Source of the DNA: Pseudomonas lurida
Lineage (GTDB): Bacteria > Pseudomonadota > Gammaproteobacteria > Pseudomonadales > Pseudomonadaceae
Direction of reading: 5' to 3'
DNA: 64,000 bases
NCBI RefSeq assembly: GCF_013522705.1
Contig: NZ_JAAMRE010000028.1
Location: forward strand, 1-64,000
Shown here piece after piece: positions 50,662 through 58,653 of the stretch. The position numbers and the translations under genes were made by a program. The notes under the pieces were generated by a model. The model was not told the DNA's origin. It ran no database searches and worked only from the letters and a program-made list of their open reading frames with translations. Positions within the stretch are counted from its first letter, which is position 1. Every line of letters begins with the position of its first letter.

Positions 50662-51561
50662 ATGACCCTCCCCTCCCACGTTCGCCTGGTTGAAGTCGGC
50701 CCGCGCGACGGTTTGCAGAACGAAGCACAGCCCATCAGCGTCGCGGACAAAGTCCAATTGGTGGACGCTCTCAGCGCCGCCGGTTTGAGTTATATCGAAG
50801 TCGGCAGTTTTGTCTCGCCCAAGTGGGTGCCGCAAATGGCCGGTTCGGCCGAGGTGTTCGCGCAGATCCAGCGCAAACCCGGCGTTACCTACGGCGCCCT
50901 GGCGCCGAACCTGCGCGGCTTCGAGGATGCGCTGGCTGCCGGGGTCAAGGAGGTGGCGGTGTTCGCAGCCGCGTCCGAGGCGTTTTCCCAGCGCAATATC
51001 AACTGCTCCATCAGCGAAAGCCTGGAACGATTCGCGCCGATCATGGCCGCGGCCCAGCAACATGGGGTCAGCGTGCGCGGTTATGTGTCCTGTGTATTGG
51101 GTTGCCCGTACGAAGGCGAGATCGCCGCCGAACAAGTAGCGACCGTGGCGCGGGAGTTGTATGCCATGGGCTGTTATGAAGTATCCCTGGGCGACACCAT
51201 CGGCACCGGCACGGCGGGTGCGACGCGTCGACTGTTTGAAGTGGTCGGTGCGCAGGTGCCGAGGGACAAGCTGGCCGGGCATTTCCACGACACCTATGGC
51301 CAGGCCATCGCCAATGTGTACGCCGCCCTGCTGGAGGGCATCCAGGTGTTCGACAGCTCTATCGCCGGCCTGGGCGGTTGCCCGTACGCCAAGGGCGCCA
51401 GCGGTAACGTCGCCACCGAAGACGTGCTGTACCTGCTCAATGGCCTGGGCATTCACACCGGGGTCGACTTGGACGCCTTGATCCTCGCAGGCCGGCAGAT
51501 CAGTCAGGTGCTGGGGCGCCCCAGCGGTTCGCGGGTGGCCAAGGCGCGTAACGCTGTGTGA
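50662..51561 (+). CDS. liuE: Hydroxymethylglutaryl-CoA lyase
   Basis: A 299-residue TIM-barrel enzyme that cleaves 3-hydroxy-3-methylglutaryl-CoA to acetyl-CoA and acetoacetate, the last step of leucine degradation. Conserved blocks are VRLVEVGPRDGLQNEAQPIS (catalytic Arg and metal Asp), GYVSCVLGCPYEGEI, GHFHDTYGQAIANVYAAL (metal His) and GGCPYAKGASGNVATEDVLY (active-site Cys loop). It follows liuR. In P. aeruginosa it ends the liuABCDE operon, but here it is separated from liuA-C by about 9 kb. The crcY RNA gene begins about 160 bases downstream. Confidence 0.94.
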   Translation: MTLPSHVRLVEVGPRDGLQNEAQPISVADKVQLVDALSAAGLSYIEVGSFVSPKWVPQMAGSAEVFAQIQRKPGVTYGALAPNLRGFEDALAAGVKEVAVFAAASEAFSQRNINCSISESLERFAPIMAAAQQHGVSVRGYVSCVLGCPYEGEIAAEQVATVARELYAMGCYEVSLGDTIGTGTAGATRRLFEVVGAQVPRDKLAGHFHDTYGQAIANVYAALLEGIQVFDSSIAGLGGCPYAKGASGNVATEDVLYLLNGLGIHTGVDLDALILAGRQISQVLGRPSGSRVAKARNAV

Positions 51562-51580
51562 GTAGCACGCCTGTGACAAT

Positions 51581-51612
51581 GTGTTACCCAAGCCCTACAC
51601 ATCGAGTAACAC
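51581..51612 (+). promoter_or_regulatory. Candidate CbrB upstream activator site
   Basis: Inverted repeat GTGTTAC (51581-51587) and GTAACAC (51606-51612), 18 bases apart and about 100 bases upstream of the RpoN promoter. CbrB is the enhancer-binding protein expected at crcY/crcZ promoters; assignment rests on position and symmetry. Confidence 0.55.
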
Positions 51613-51692
51613 GGGAACATATTTTGTCGTATTTGCCCCCAGCCATTTCCTACATAAAAATCAAATCCTTGATTTTAAAGGTATTTTAAAAG

Positions 51693-51709
51693 TTGGCACG
51701 GCTTCTGCT
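51693..51709 (+). promoter_or_regulatory. Sigma-54 (RpoN) promoter
   Basis: TTGGCACGGCTTCTGCT matches the -24/-12 consensus, with GG (51695-51696) and GC (51707-51708) separated by exactly ten bases. It predicts transcription from about 51720, where the A-rich crcY RNA begins. Confidence 0.85.
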
Positions 51710-51719
51710 ATCTCTATGG

Positions 51720-52099
51720 CATAACAAGAATAAAAAGCGCCAAACCTAATAAAAATAAGACGAAACGACTCTGACATAACAAAAACAACACGGCAGAGAC
51801 GCAGCTAACAGATTTTTTTGGAGAAGATGTGCTTTGCAGGGTACGGCGTGCCGAAACCCGCAACCGGACGGAGAAAAATAAAACTACCTTCAGGTAGCTG
51901 CCCACTGGTTGGATCGTTTACGAAGAAGCAGATCAGCGTTCAAAAAAATACGTTTGCTCTTGACCCCGGATGGGGGTCGCCCAAAACAGCGGTAAAGGGT
52001 AACGGTTGCCAAAAACAATAACAGACCGCCCCTCAATAATAAGAAAAGAGCACGCAACGACACGTTAAAGGGGACCTTCGGGTCCCCTTTGTGTTTTTT
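51720..52099 (+). ncRNA. crcY: CrcY-type small RNA (Hfq/Crc-sequestering, catabolite repression)
   Basis: A 380-base untranslated gene. It starts just after the RpoN promoter and ends in a strong terminator. Several A-rich CA motifs of the AAnAAnAA kind that bind Hfq/Crc are visible: AACAAGAATAA (51723), AATAAAAATAA (51748), AACAAAAACAAC (51778), AAAAATAAAAC (51874), AACAATAACA (52014) and AATAATAAGAA (52035). They are separated by small hairpins (CTACC/GGTAG at 51885; GACCCC/GGGGTC at 51962). From memory, P. putida crcY lies beside the HMG-CoA lyase gene, which matches this position. Under poor carbon supply CbrAB/RpoN would induce it, titrating Hfq/Crc and relieving repression of catabolic mRNAs. 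Together with the NEL gene's 3' end it accounts for the gap 51562-52111. Confidence 0.88.
52067..52099 (+). terminator. Rho-independent terminator of crcY
   Basis: AAAGGGGACC (52067-52076), UUCG tetraloop, GGTCCCCTTT (52081-52090), followed by GTGTTTTTT. The stem is symmetric with A/T ends, so it may also end the convergent NEL-protein transcript on the other strand. Confidence 0.9.
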
Positions 52100-52111
52100 G
52101 CGGTTGATGTT

Positions 52112-55100
52112 TCAGAGCTGGGTGCCGTGTTGCGCCGCGTGATTATTGAGTATTTTGTGCGTCAGTAACGTTAATCCCAGATGTTCCTGCTGCCTGCGTT
52201 CAACGCGTAGCGCATCCATCTGTTTTACATAAAAGTCACTTTGCATCGAGCCATTGACCAGCACCTCGTCGCGGCTCACGCCCAGCGCACTGACCACCCT
52301 CTCGACCGCTTGATCCTCTAGAGCCCCCGCTTCCTGCAATCTCGACAACTCATACAAAGCATCGCTCTTTTCTTCTATACGCTGGAGCTCGGGGGCTGTC
52401 AGTGCTTCAAATTCAGCGCGGTAGTGGGTACGCAGGTATCTGTCCCAGAATGCTTGTTCAACCAAAAATGTTTCGTAATCACTGCTGACGGCTTCTGCTT
52501 TGAGTACGTCATCGAAGGCGGCGTTAATGGCCGCCGGGGTCACATTCGCCGTCCGAGCGAACAGCATCTCCCGCGACTTGACCGGTAGCTCTAGCTTGTC
52601 GGCCAACCCGATTCGATACGCCAGAATCACTTCACTCTGTTCTGTAAACGCAGCGCCTCTGGCCATCACATCTCGTTGTGCAATCTCATCGACCAACTTC
52701 AATCGAAACAGCTGTTTCGATACGTTCAGCAGTTGATCCTCGAGATACGGCCCATCTGCCAGTTCCGTAGCATTCAACACAAACAGCTCACGCTCCAGGT
52801 TCATGAACTCAAGCGTACTGCCATCACCACAGGTGGCCCTGTCATCGGCAATCTCGAACAACTTATTACGGATATTCTCGCTGTCGCTGACGGCCTTGAG
52901 CATCGCCCAGACACGCTCTCTCAATTGCGCTCGAGTGGTCGGGTTGCGGTATTCGGCCGATCGCGTGGTATCCGCCACCACGGTCAGCAATGCGCTCGAC
53001 TCCGGTTCGGCCGCGAGCGAGTCCCAGAGGGTTTCACCGCGTGATCGCTCGGTTTGCTCCAACCCTTGCAACCATAAGTCTCGCCCTTCGCCAGCCGTCA
53101 CATGTTCCCAGTTTGGCTGAACCACAAGGGCTTGGGGAGCGAGCCTTTGGAGTGTCTCTGCCGATAACGGATTTTCATGCAGATTGATCCGTTCAAGATG
53201 CTGGTACGCATACTCGGGCAATGTGCCGATCCGGTTCCCATGCAGATCGATCCTGGCCAGCTGCGTGAGCTGTTCCGCGCCGGCGGGGAAAGTTGTTGTT
53301 TCTGTCCCGCCCAGGTAAAGCTGATTGAGATTTCGCATTCCGCTCAGATTGGCGGTCCATCCCAAGCGGCGGTTGTCGGACAGCTTGAGGATTTTCAAAC
53401 TGTGCATCCGCTCCAGACGTGCGTTCGCCTGGTCAGTCAGCCGAATATCATTTGCACTCAAGTCCAGCTTGGTCAGCCCAATGCCGTCATTGGCAAATTC
53501 CGGCAATCGGGTCAGAGCGTTCCCATTGAGTTTCAACCAGCGCAATCCGCCAAAAGACCTCAAGAACTCCATTGAATCGTCGGTCAAGCCCATACGGCTC
53601 AAACGCAGACTGCCCACGTGATCCATATTGGCGGTGATCATTGGAAGTTGCCCGATGGGCTCGTCAGCCAAATCAAGGCTGTAGCCAATGGGTGTTCCAT
53701 CCGCGGCATAGGCCTGGGCTGAGGTCCGCCGCCAGGCGGCTTTGATCGAATGGGCAACCCTGCGTCTGGCCTGGCTAAAGCCTGAACCCGGCTCAGTACT
53801 CCATTCGGTCAGCCCCGTTTCAAGCTGATCGAATTCACGCCCAAGTGCGGTCAATCTTTGCAGGACGTCAGCATCGCTGCTCTGCTCAAGGCCTAAAAAA
53901 GCTTCCACCTCTCCAAGTGCTTTGGAGGGATAGACTTTCGCTGCGGCAAGCCTGCACGCGAAGGGACGTTGGGCAGTTCCCGCAACGGGGCTCAATGGAT
54001 AACCGAAACGCCCATCGGCAAGGCGCATTGGTGATTTGTAGCCGGGTTTGATCGGCTGCACACCCAACGCGCGCCGGGCCGCTGTTTGGTTCAATGGCTG
54101 ACGTACAAGCTCGGCTTTGAGATCTTCAGTGCCTACCTTGAGCGTCTCCCAGTCCGTGAATCGCTCCCCGGCAGCGATCCAGAGCGCGCTGTAGAAAGCA
54201 CCTGGGTCTGCCCGTGAGTACAGGGTTTTACCCGACGCATCGAAGACACTCCACTGCTTCATGTCCGTGCTCACCAGTTGAACGTGTTGGGGGGCTTCTG
54301 CGCTGCCTACGCGGTCGAGCAAGGGTCCCGTCGGGCTGTCGGCGCGCAGCTCGATGCTGACGCCTTCCAGTTTGCCGGGGATGGCTGCCAGCGTGTGCAA
54401 CGCCAGCTGCGCACTGTCCATCGTCAGTTGAGTGTCAAAGTGAATAGCGGCGTTGGCCCGCAGGACGCGCACGCGTGGCAGATAAGCGCGGGCCTCTTGC
54501 GCCAGGCGCAATGGCAGGCGGGAATGTCGTGCCATTTGTTCCAGCTCACCAGCGTTGGCGTGGGCCAGGAGTTCTTCGATGACCAGTTTGGGCAAGCCGG
54601 GAAAGGTACGCTGGACCAACTGCACATTGCTGTCATCGGACCGGTTTGCAGAGGCGATGTCGCGCTCAATGATTTCACTGCGGTGTTCAGTTGCCAATCG
54701 CAGCAGACGCCGCTGGTAATTCGCGGACCTCTGGGCCTCAGACGGCACTTCGAGCGCCCGCCTCTTGAGCGAGCGTTGCAAGTGTTCCGGCAATTCGACC
54801 TCGGTCCTGCCAATTGGAAGATCAAGCGTGACGGTGTCGCGTGGAATACCCTCGTCCAGCAATTGACGCGCTTCGGCCAGGTCCATGTTTGCCAACAGCG
54901 TCGGCAATATCCGCCCGGCTCGAACGTCCGCTTCGTCCAGTCGAATCAAAGGCTTTTGCGCGTCTGTATCAGCCGATCGCCATACGACGTTGTCCGCCCC
55001 ATCCACGACTGCGACCGCCTTGCTACTGGGCCACACTCCCTCGCGCATAATCAAATCCAGCTGCTGATAGCCGTCTATGCGCGTCAGTGCGTCAGGCTCC

Positions 55101-57211
55101 GTACTGCGCAGATGATCGAGCAATACCTGATGCCTGGCATTGGCCTCGAAGTGTCTCAAGCCCTCCCTGAACAGCGGCGCGGGTAATTGCTGATCGATAT
55201 AGAGGCTACGCAGCGCTTGATCCGTGACCCCGCTCATGACCCTGAGATGCTCCAAGTCGGTATCGCTCAGGGCATCGACACTGTGCCCGATACGGCGTAA
55301 CAATGTTTTGCGATCCCAGGTGAGGGGCTGTTCGAACTCATGCACCCAGGCACCGCCACCGTTATGTCGAATGCGCGGTGAATAGCGCGAAACGTTGTCT
55401 GGATGGATAAGCCGGGCATCGCTATCGGGATCGGAGATTTTGTAATGCCCGCCGTCCACGGGCAGATAGCTTTCACCTTCATGAGCGTACAACCCCCTGG
55501 CATCGGGCTTGAGCTCGACAGGCAGGGTGATCGAGTGCTTGAAAGAGCCCAGCCCGGAATCGAGCAGACGAACCTTGGCGCCCGCCAATTCGACGCGCAC
55601 CAGGCGTTTGACGAACGCCGACTCCTTCGCGACCAGAAGGGCCTTGGGAATCGCCAGCCCCGCCACACCCAGCAAGACGGTGGAGAAATGCCCCCAGGCT
55701 TCTTGTACGTGCCCGTCGGACCACGCCTCGATGCCTTCGAACAGTTCATAGGACAGTTGCAGGGCGCCCACCACCAGCATGACTTCGCCAAGAACCGGCA
55801 CCACCATCCCGGCCAGGTTCAGAATGTCCAGCAGCCTGTTCCCCCACAATGAGAGCCTGGCGCTGTCGACACGGTTGTCCAGGTCTTGAGTCGAAACGGC
55901 GGCGACGCTGCAGTTGGCCATGATCACGCGGATCTTCTGTAACGCGCTGTCCATCCAGACATCCCTGAATGACGGACCGTAACCGTAGTCGGCAGGACTC
56001 TGAATTCTGCTCTTGGCAGCAGGGTCGAAATCCTGGGAATGGGTGAACACGCCCGTAGGATCAAGCAATGTCTTGAGCTGGGTAAAAAACTCATCGTGCG
56101 CGGAAAGTGGCACGAACTGGCTGAAGAACGCCCGGTATTCGGCGCTGCACAACCGTGTGGTCAGGTCATCGGCAAACCAGTCGAGGCTGGGGTACGCCTT
56201 CAGTACGGAGTGCGGATCACCCGGGATGTAGACCAAGCATCGGCGAGGCAGAATCGACGCATTCCTTAAATGGGCGGCCACCGCTACGGGCCCGATGACC
56301 AGGATATTTTCCAGTATGCAGTCGCATAACGAAAACCTGGAAAACCGGATATTCTCGCCGTCCAGCTGCCGGCCGCTCTGGTTGATCAGGATGTCCTTTA
56401 TCAAGGCATATCCATCAGGCTGGATGTCCTGTTTCATCAACGCGATCTGCGCGGCCAGCTCCAATTGGTTGCGATGCGCGGTGATCATCGCGCTGTAAAG
56501 CTTGCCGGAGGCTGCACCGGGGATTGTCGAGGTGATCTGGGCATTGAGCGTGGCACGGACATGCTCGTAGTACTGCGCGCCCAGGTCCAGTTTCCTGCAC
56601 ATGCGGGCAAACTCATGGGCCTTGATTCCCACAGGCAGGGACTTAACGTCGCCGGGATTGGGCAATGCCTGCGATGAACGCCGATGAAAGTTGTAGTGAG
56701 TAATCAGGTGACAGTCCCGGCAGACGGGAACCTTGGTTTCATCGTCGCTGAAGTTGCTCAACGCCGCTTCCAGCAGGCTCACCCCTTGATAAAAGTAGAA
56801 CTGCGGCGCCAGTGTCGACTCGGCGCTGCGGGAAACCTCGCCGGGCAGGCGCTCACATTCCTTTTGTTCCATCTTGCGTGCATAAAAAACCCGCCTGACA
56901 TCCAATCGAAGGCCGAAGGTCTTTTCGATCGCCTCGACCAGCAAGGGTTGCGCAAAGTCAGCGGCACTGTTTAACCCGATCAGCAGTTGATCCAACTGAT
57001 TCAACGAGCGCCGGCTACGGCTGTGAATCGCCTTGAGCGCCTCCCTGGCTTGATCCGGCGCGCGTTTGAACCAACCCGGAATATTCAACGGCTGGAGAGC
57101 CAGTTGTGTTTTGTGGTCCGCCAGCGACTCGGTGTACCAGTCAGGCGTGTTGTCTCTGACGGTGTGAAGGTGAACCTCTTGTTCGTTCTGGCCTGAAGCG
57201 GTAGCTGTCAC
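52112..57211 (-). CDS. Large LRR-NEL protein: putative E3 ubiquitin ligase effector/toxin with DUF6543 N terminus
   Basis: A 1699-residue protein. Its N terminus (about 1-400, including TPDWYTESLADHKTQLALQP) looks like the dermonecrotic-toxin-like DUF6543 region of Pseudomonas proteins. Two hydrophobic stretches lie at about 465-535. Leucine-rich repeats span about 1200-1355 (LKLNGNALTRLPEF, LTKLDLSANDIRLTD, ARIDLHGNRIGTLPE). Residues about 1380-1699 fit a NEL domain (IpaH/SspH class), with the catalytic Cys-x-Asp as Cys1461/Asp1463 in DDRATCGDGSTLEF. NEL ligases act in host cells; the delivery route of the large Pseudomonas forms is unclear and no secretion genes are here. The start is GTG at 57211 with a weak ribosome site. 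It is convergent with crcY, and with the ethylene-forming-enzyme homolog it separates liuE from liuABC. Confidence 0.8.
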   Translation of the reverse strand: MTATASGQNEQEVHLHTVRDNTPDWYTESLADHKTQLALQPLNIPGWFKRAPDQAREALKAIHSRSRRSLNQLDQLLIGLNSAADFAQPLLVEAIEKTFGLRLDVRRVFYARKMEQKECERLPGEVSRSAESTLAPQFYFYQGVSLLEAALSNFSDDETKVPVCRDCHLITHYNFHRRSSQALPNPGDVKSLPVGIKAHEFARMCRKLDLGAQYYEHVRATLNAQITSTIPGAASGKLYSAMITAHRNQLELAAQIALMKQDIQPDGYALIKDILINQSGRQLDGENIRFSRFSLCDCILENILVIGPVAVAAHLRNASILPRRCLVYIPGDPHSVLKAYPSLDWFADDLTTRLCSAEYRAFFSQFVPLSAHDEFFTQLKTLLDPTGVFTHSQDFDPAAKSRIQSPADYGYGPSFRDVWMDSALQKIRVIMANCSVAAVSTQDLDNRVDSARLSLWGNRLLDILNLAGMVVPVLGEVMLVVGALQLSYELFEGIEAWSDGHVQEAWGHFSTVLLGVAGLAIPKALLVAKESAFVKRLVRVELAGAKVRLLDSGLGSFKHSITLPVELKPDARGLYAHEGESYLPVDGGHYKISDPDSDARLIHPDNVSRYSPRIRHNGGGAWVHEFEQPLTWDRKTLLRRIGHSVDALSDTDLEHLRVMSGVTDQALRSLYIDQQLPAPLFREGLRHFEANARHQVLLDHLRSTEPDALTRIDGYQQLDLIMREGVWPSSKAVAVVDGADNVVWRSADTDAQKPLIRLDEADVRAGRILPTLLANMDLAEARQLLDEGIPRDTVTLDLPIGRTEVELPEHLQRSLKRRALEVPSEAQRSANYQRRLLRLATEHRSEIIERDIASANRSDDSNVQLVQRTFPGLPKLVIEELLAHANAGELEQMARHSRLPLRLAQEARAYLPRVRVLRANAAIHFDTQLTMDSAQLALHTLAAIPGKLEGVSIELRADSPTGPLLDRVGSAEAPQHVQLVSTDMKQWSVFDASGKTLYSRADPGAFYSALWIAAGERFTDWETLKVGTEDLKAELVRQPLNQTAARRALGVQPIKPGYKSPMRLADGRFGYPLSPVAGTAQRPFACRLAAAKVYPSKALGEVEAFLGLEQSSDADVLQRLTALGREFDQLETGLTEWSTEPGSGFSQARRRVAHSIKAAWRRTSAQAYAADGTPIGYSLDLADEPIGQLPMITANMDHVGSLRLSRMGLTDDSMEFLRSFGGLRWLKLNGNALTRLPEFANDGIGLTKLDLSANDIRLTDQANARLERMHSLKILKLSDNRRLGWTANLSGMRNLNQLYLGGTETTTFPAGAEQLTQLARIDLHGNRIGTLPEYAYQHLERINLHENPLSAETLQRLAPQALVVQPNWEHVTAGEGRDLWLQGLEQTERSRGETLWDSLAAEPESSALLTVVADTTRSAEYRNPTTRAQLRERVWAMLKAVSDSENIRNKLFEIADDRATCGDGSTLEFMNLERELFVLNATELADGPYLEDQLLNVSKQLFRLKLVDEIAQRDVMARGAAFTEQSEVILAYRIGLADKLELPVKSREMLFARTANVTPAAINAAFDDVLKAEAVSSDYETFLVEQAFWDRYLRTHYRAEFEALTAPELQRIEEKSDALYELSRLQEAGALEDQAVERVVSALGVSRDEVLVNGSMQSDFYVKQMDALRVERRQQEHLGLTLLTHKILNNHAAQHGTQL

Positions 57212-57223
57212 GTGGGTAGCCCT

Positions 57224-57248
57224 GGTTAGCGAAATAGGTTCGCTACCC
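57224..57248. promoter_or_regulatory. Inverted repeat upstream of the LRR-NEL gene
   Basis: GGTTAGCGAA and TTCGCTACC face each other around a 5-base centre, immediately upstream of the GTG start of the LRR-NEL gene. It could be an operator or a leader hairpin covering the weak ribosome site. The rest of the 365-base divergent gap 57212-57576 holds no supported gene. It must contain both promoters, and I saw no hrp-box pattern. Confidence 0.35.
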
Positions 57249-57576
57249 TAGGCTGCGGCCTGGATACGCAGGCGGCACGCGAATATCACCCTGGGTATGG
57301 CGTAATGTGTCAGCCGCGACCCAGCGCCTCCAAGGTCATCTCACCGATGCCCTGCGTCTCCTGCTTGCACACCTTTCCACTCGTCCGATTGCGGCAAATG
57401 GGCGGGTTTTCGTCTCTTTTCACCGCTCGGAACCCTGTTGTATAACCTTCTCTCCCCTATCGGGAAACGACGTACATGATTCAACCCGTCCTGCGGGCTG
57501 AAAGGTTCCGTTGAGAGCAGTTCTGCCGTCCAGCGTCTGAATGCACGTCCTTTTAATGGAGTAAAAGGAGCTGCCG

Positions 57577-58632
57577 ATGACTACGCTACACACATTCCAC
57601 CTGCCTGAATCCATCAGCGCTACCCCTGAGGACATCGCCCTGGGCAAGGCAATGATCGAGGTCTGGCGTCGTGACGGTATTTTCCAAGTGGCCGCCACCC
57701 CCGCACAAAATCGCGCCATGCTGCAGGCCATGAAGGCCAGCCAGGGTTTTTTCAGACTGCAGTCCAGGAACAAGGCCCGTCGAATCAGCGACCTGACGTA
57801 CAGCGGTTACATCGCGTCCGGCGAAGAGGTCACGGCGGGCCAGGCGGATTACTCGGAAATATTCACCGTCTGCAAGGATCTGCCCTTGGACGACGTCCGG
57901 GTGAAGAACGGCTGGCCTTGCCATGGGCCCGTGCCCTGGCCGAACAAAAACTACCGCCTGCGCATGCACACCTTTATGGAGGCGCTGGGCGACATTGGCG
58001 AGCGGTTGCTGACACTGGTCGCCCTGGGCCTGGAGCTTGAAGATCGCCATACGTTCACTGACCTGACCCGCGATGGCTGGCATCACCTGCGCGTGCTGCG
58101 TTTCCCTGCGGGCTCGTCTTCGACTGCCCGAGGTATCGGCGCGCATACCGACTATGGGTTGCTGGTGATTGCCGCGCAGGATGACGTGGGCGGGCTTTAT
58201 ATCCGCCCGCCGGTCGCCGGGGAAAAACGCAACAGGAACTGGCTGGAAAAAGAAAGCTCGGCAGGCAGGTTCGAAGACCAAGACCCTTGGACGTTTGTCC
58301 AGCCCATGCCCAGGGTCTTCACGGTGTTTCCAGGCGATCTCCTGCAGTTCATGACCGACGGCTATCTGTTGTCGACCCCACACAAGGTCAAGCTCAACAC
58401 CCGCGAACGCTTCGCCCTGGCGTATTTCCATGAACCCAACTTCGAAGCGATCGCCCGGCCGGTGTGGGGCCAGACGCGCGGGTCATTCATTCACTACGGC
58501 GAACACTTCACTCGGATGTTCATGCGCTGCTACCCGGAACGGATCACCACCCGGCGCATCCTCAGGGAGAACCGGCTCGCTCACCTTGAGCTGATGAAGC
58601 GCCACGCCGACTCGGCCCCCGTCACGACGTGA
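57577..58632 (+). CDS. efe: Ethylene-forming enzyme homolog (2-oxoglutarate/Fe(II) dioxygenase)
   Basis: A 351-residue dioxygenase closely resembling P. syringae ethylene-forming enzyme (about 350 residues), which converts 2-oxoglutarate to ethylene and hydroxylates arginine. Long blocks look nearly identical to that enzyme as I remember it: DLTYSGYIASGEEVTAG, EIFTVCKDL, GWPCHGPVPWPN, RGIGAHTDYGLLVIAAQDDV, GGLYIRPPV, STPHKVKLNTRERFA and HYGEHFTRMFMRCYP. Iron ligands are His190, Asp192 and His269, and the 2-oxoglutarate Arg is Arg278. The arginine-pocket residues Glu84, Thr86, Arg172 and Arg317 are present. A strong ribosome site (AAAAGGAG) precedes the ATG. Differences cluster near residues 55-70 and 293-304. 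It is divergent from the LRR-NEL gene and convergent with an acyl-CoA synthetase gene. Ethylene output is inferred. Confidence 0.88.
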   Translation: MTTLHTFHLPESISATPEDIALGKAMIEVWRRDGIFQVAATPAQNRAMLQAMKASQGFFRLQSRNKARRISDLTYSGYIASGEEVTAGQADYSEIFTVCKDLPLDDVRVKNGWPCHGPVPWPNKNYRLRMHTFMEALGDIGERLLTLVALGLELEDRHTFTDLTRDGWHHLRVLRFPAGSSSTARGIGAHTDYGLLVIAAQDDVGGLYIRPPVAGEKRNRNWLEKESSAGRFEDQDPWTFVQPMPRVFTVFPGDLLQFMTDGYLLSTPHKVKLNTRERFALAYFHEPNFEAIARPVWGQTRGSFIHYGEHFTRMFMRCYPERITTRRILRENRLAHLELMKRHADSAPVTT

Positions 58633-58653
58633 TCGGGGGCGAGCCGACGCACC

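Noticed and set aside
51818..52021. A 67-codon plus-strand frame inside the crcY region
   Set aside because: The region has an RpoN promoter, CA motifs and RNA hairpins; the frame is better explained as part of the non-coding RNA.
57212..57300. Possible hrp box (GGAACC-N15/16-CCAC) upstream of the LRR-NEL gene
   Set aside because: A CGAACC and a CCAC are present on the minus strand but the spacing is about 20 bases and the first G is missing, so it does not fit.
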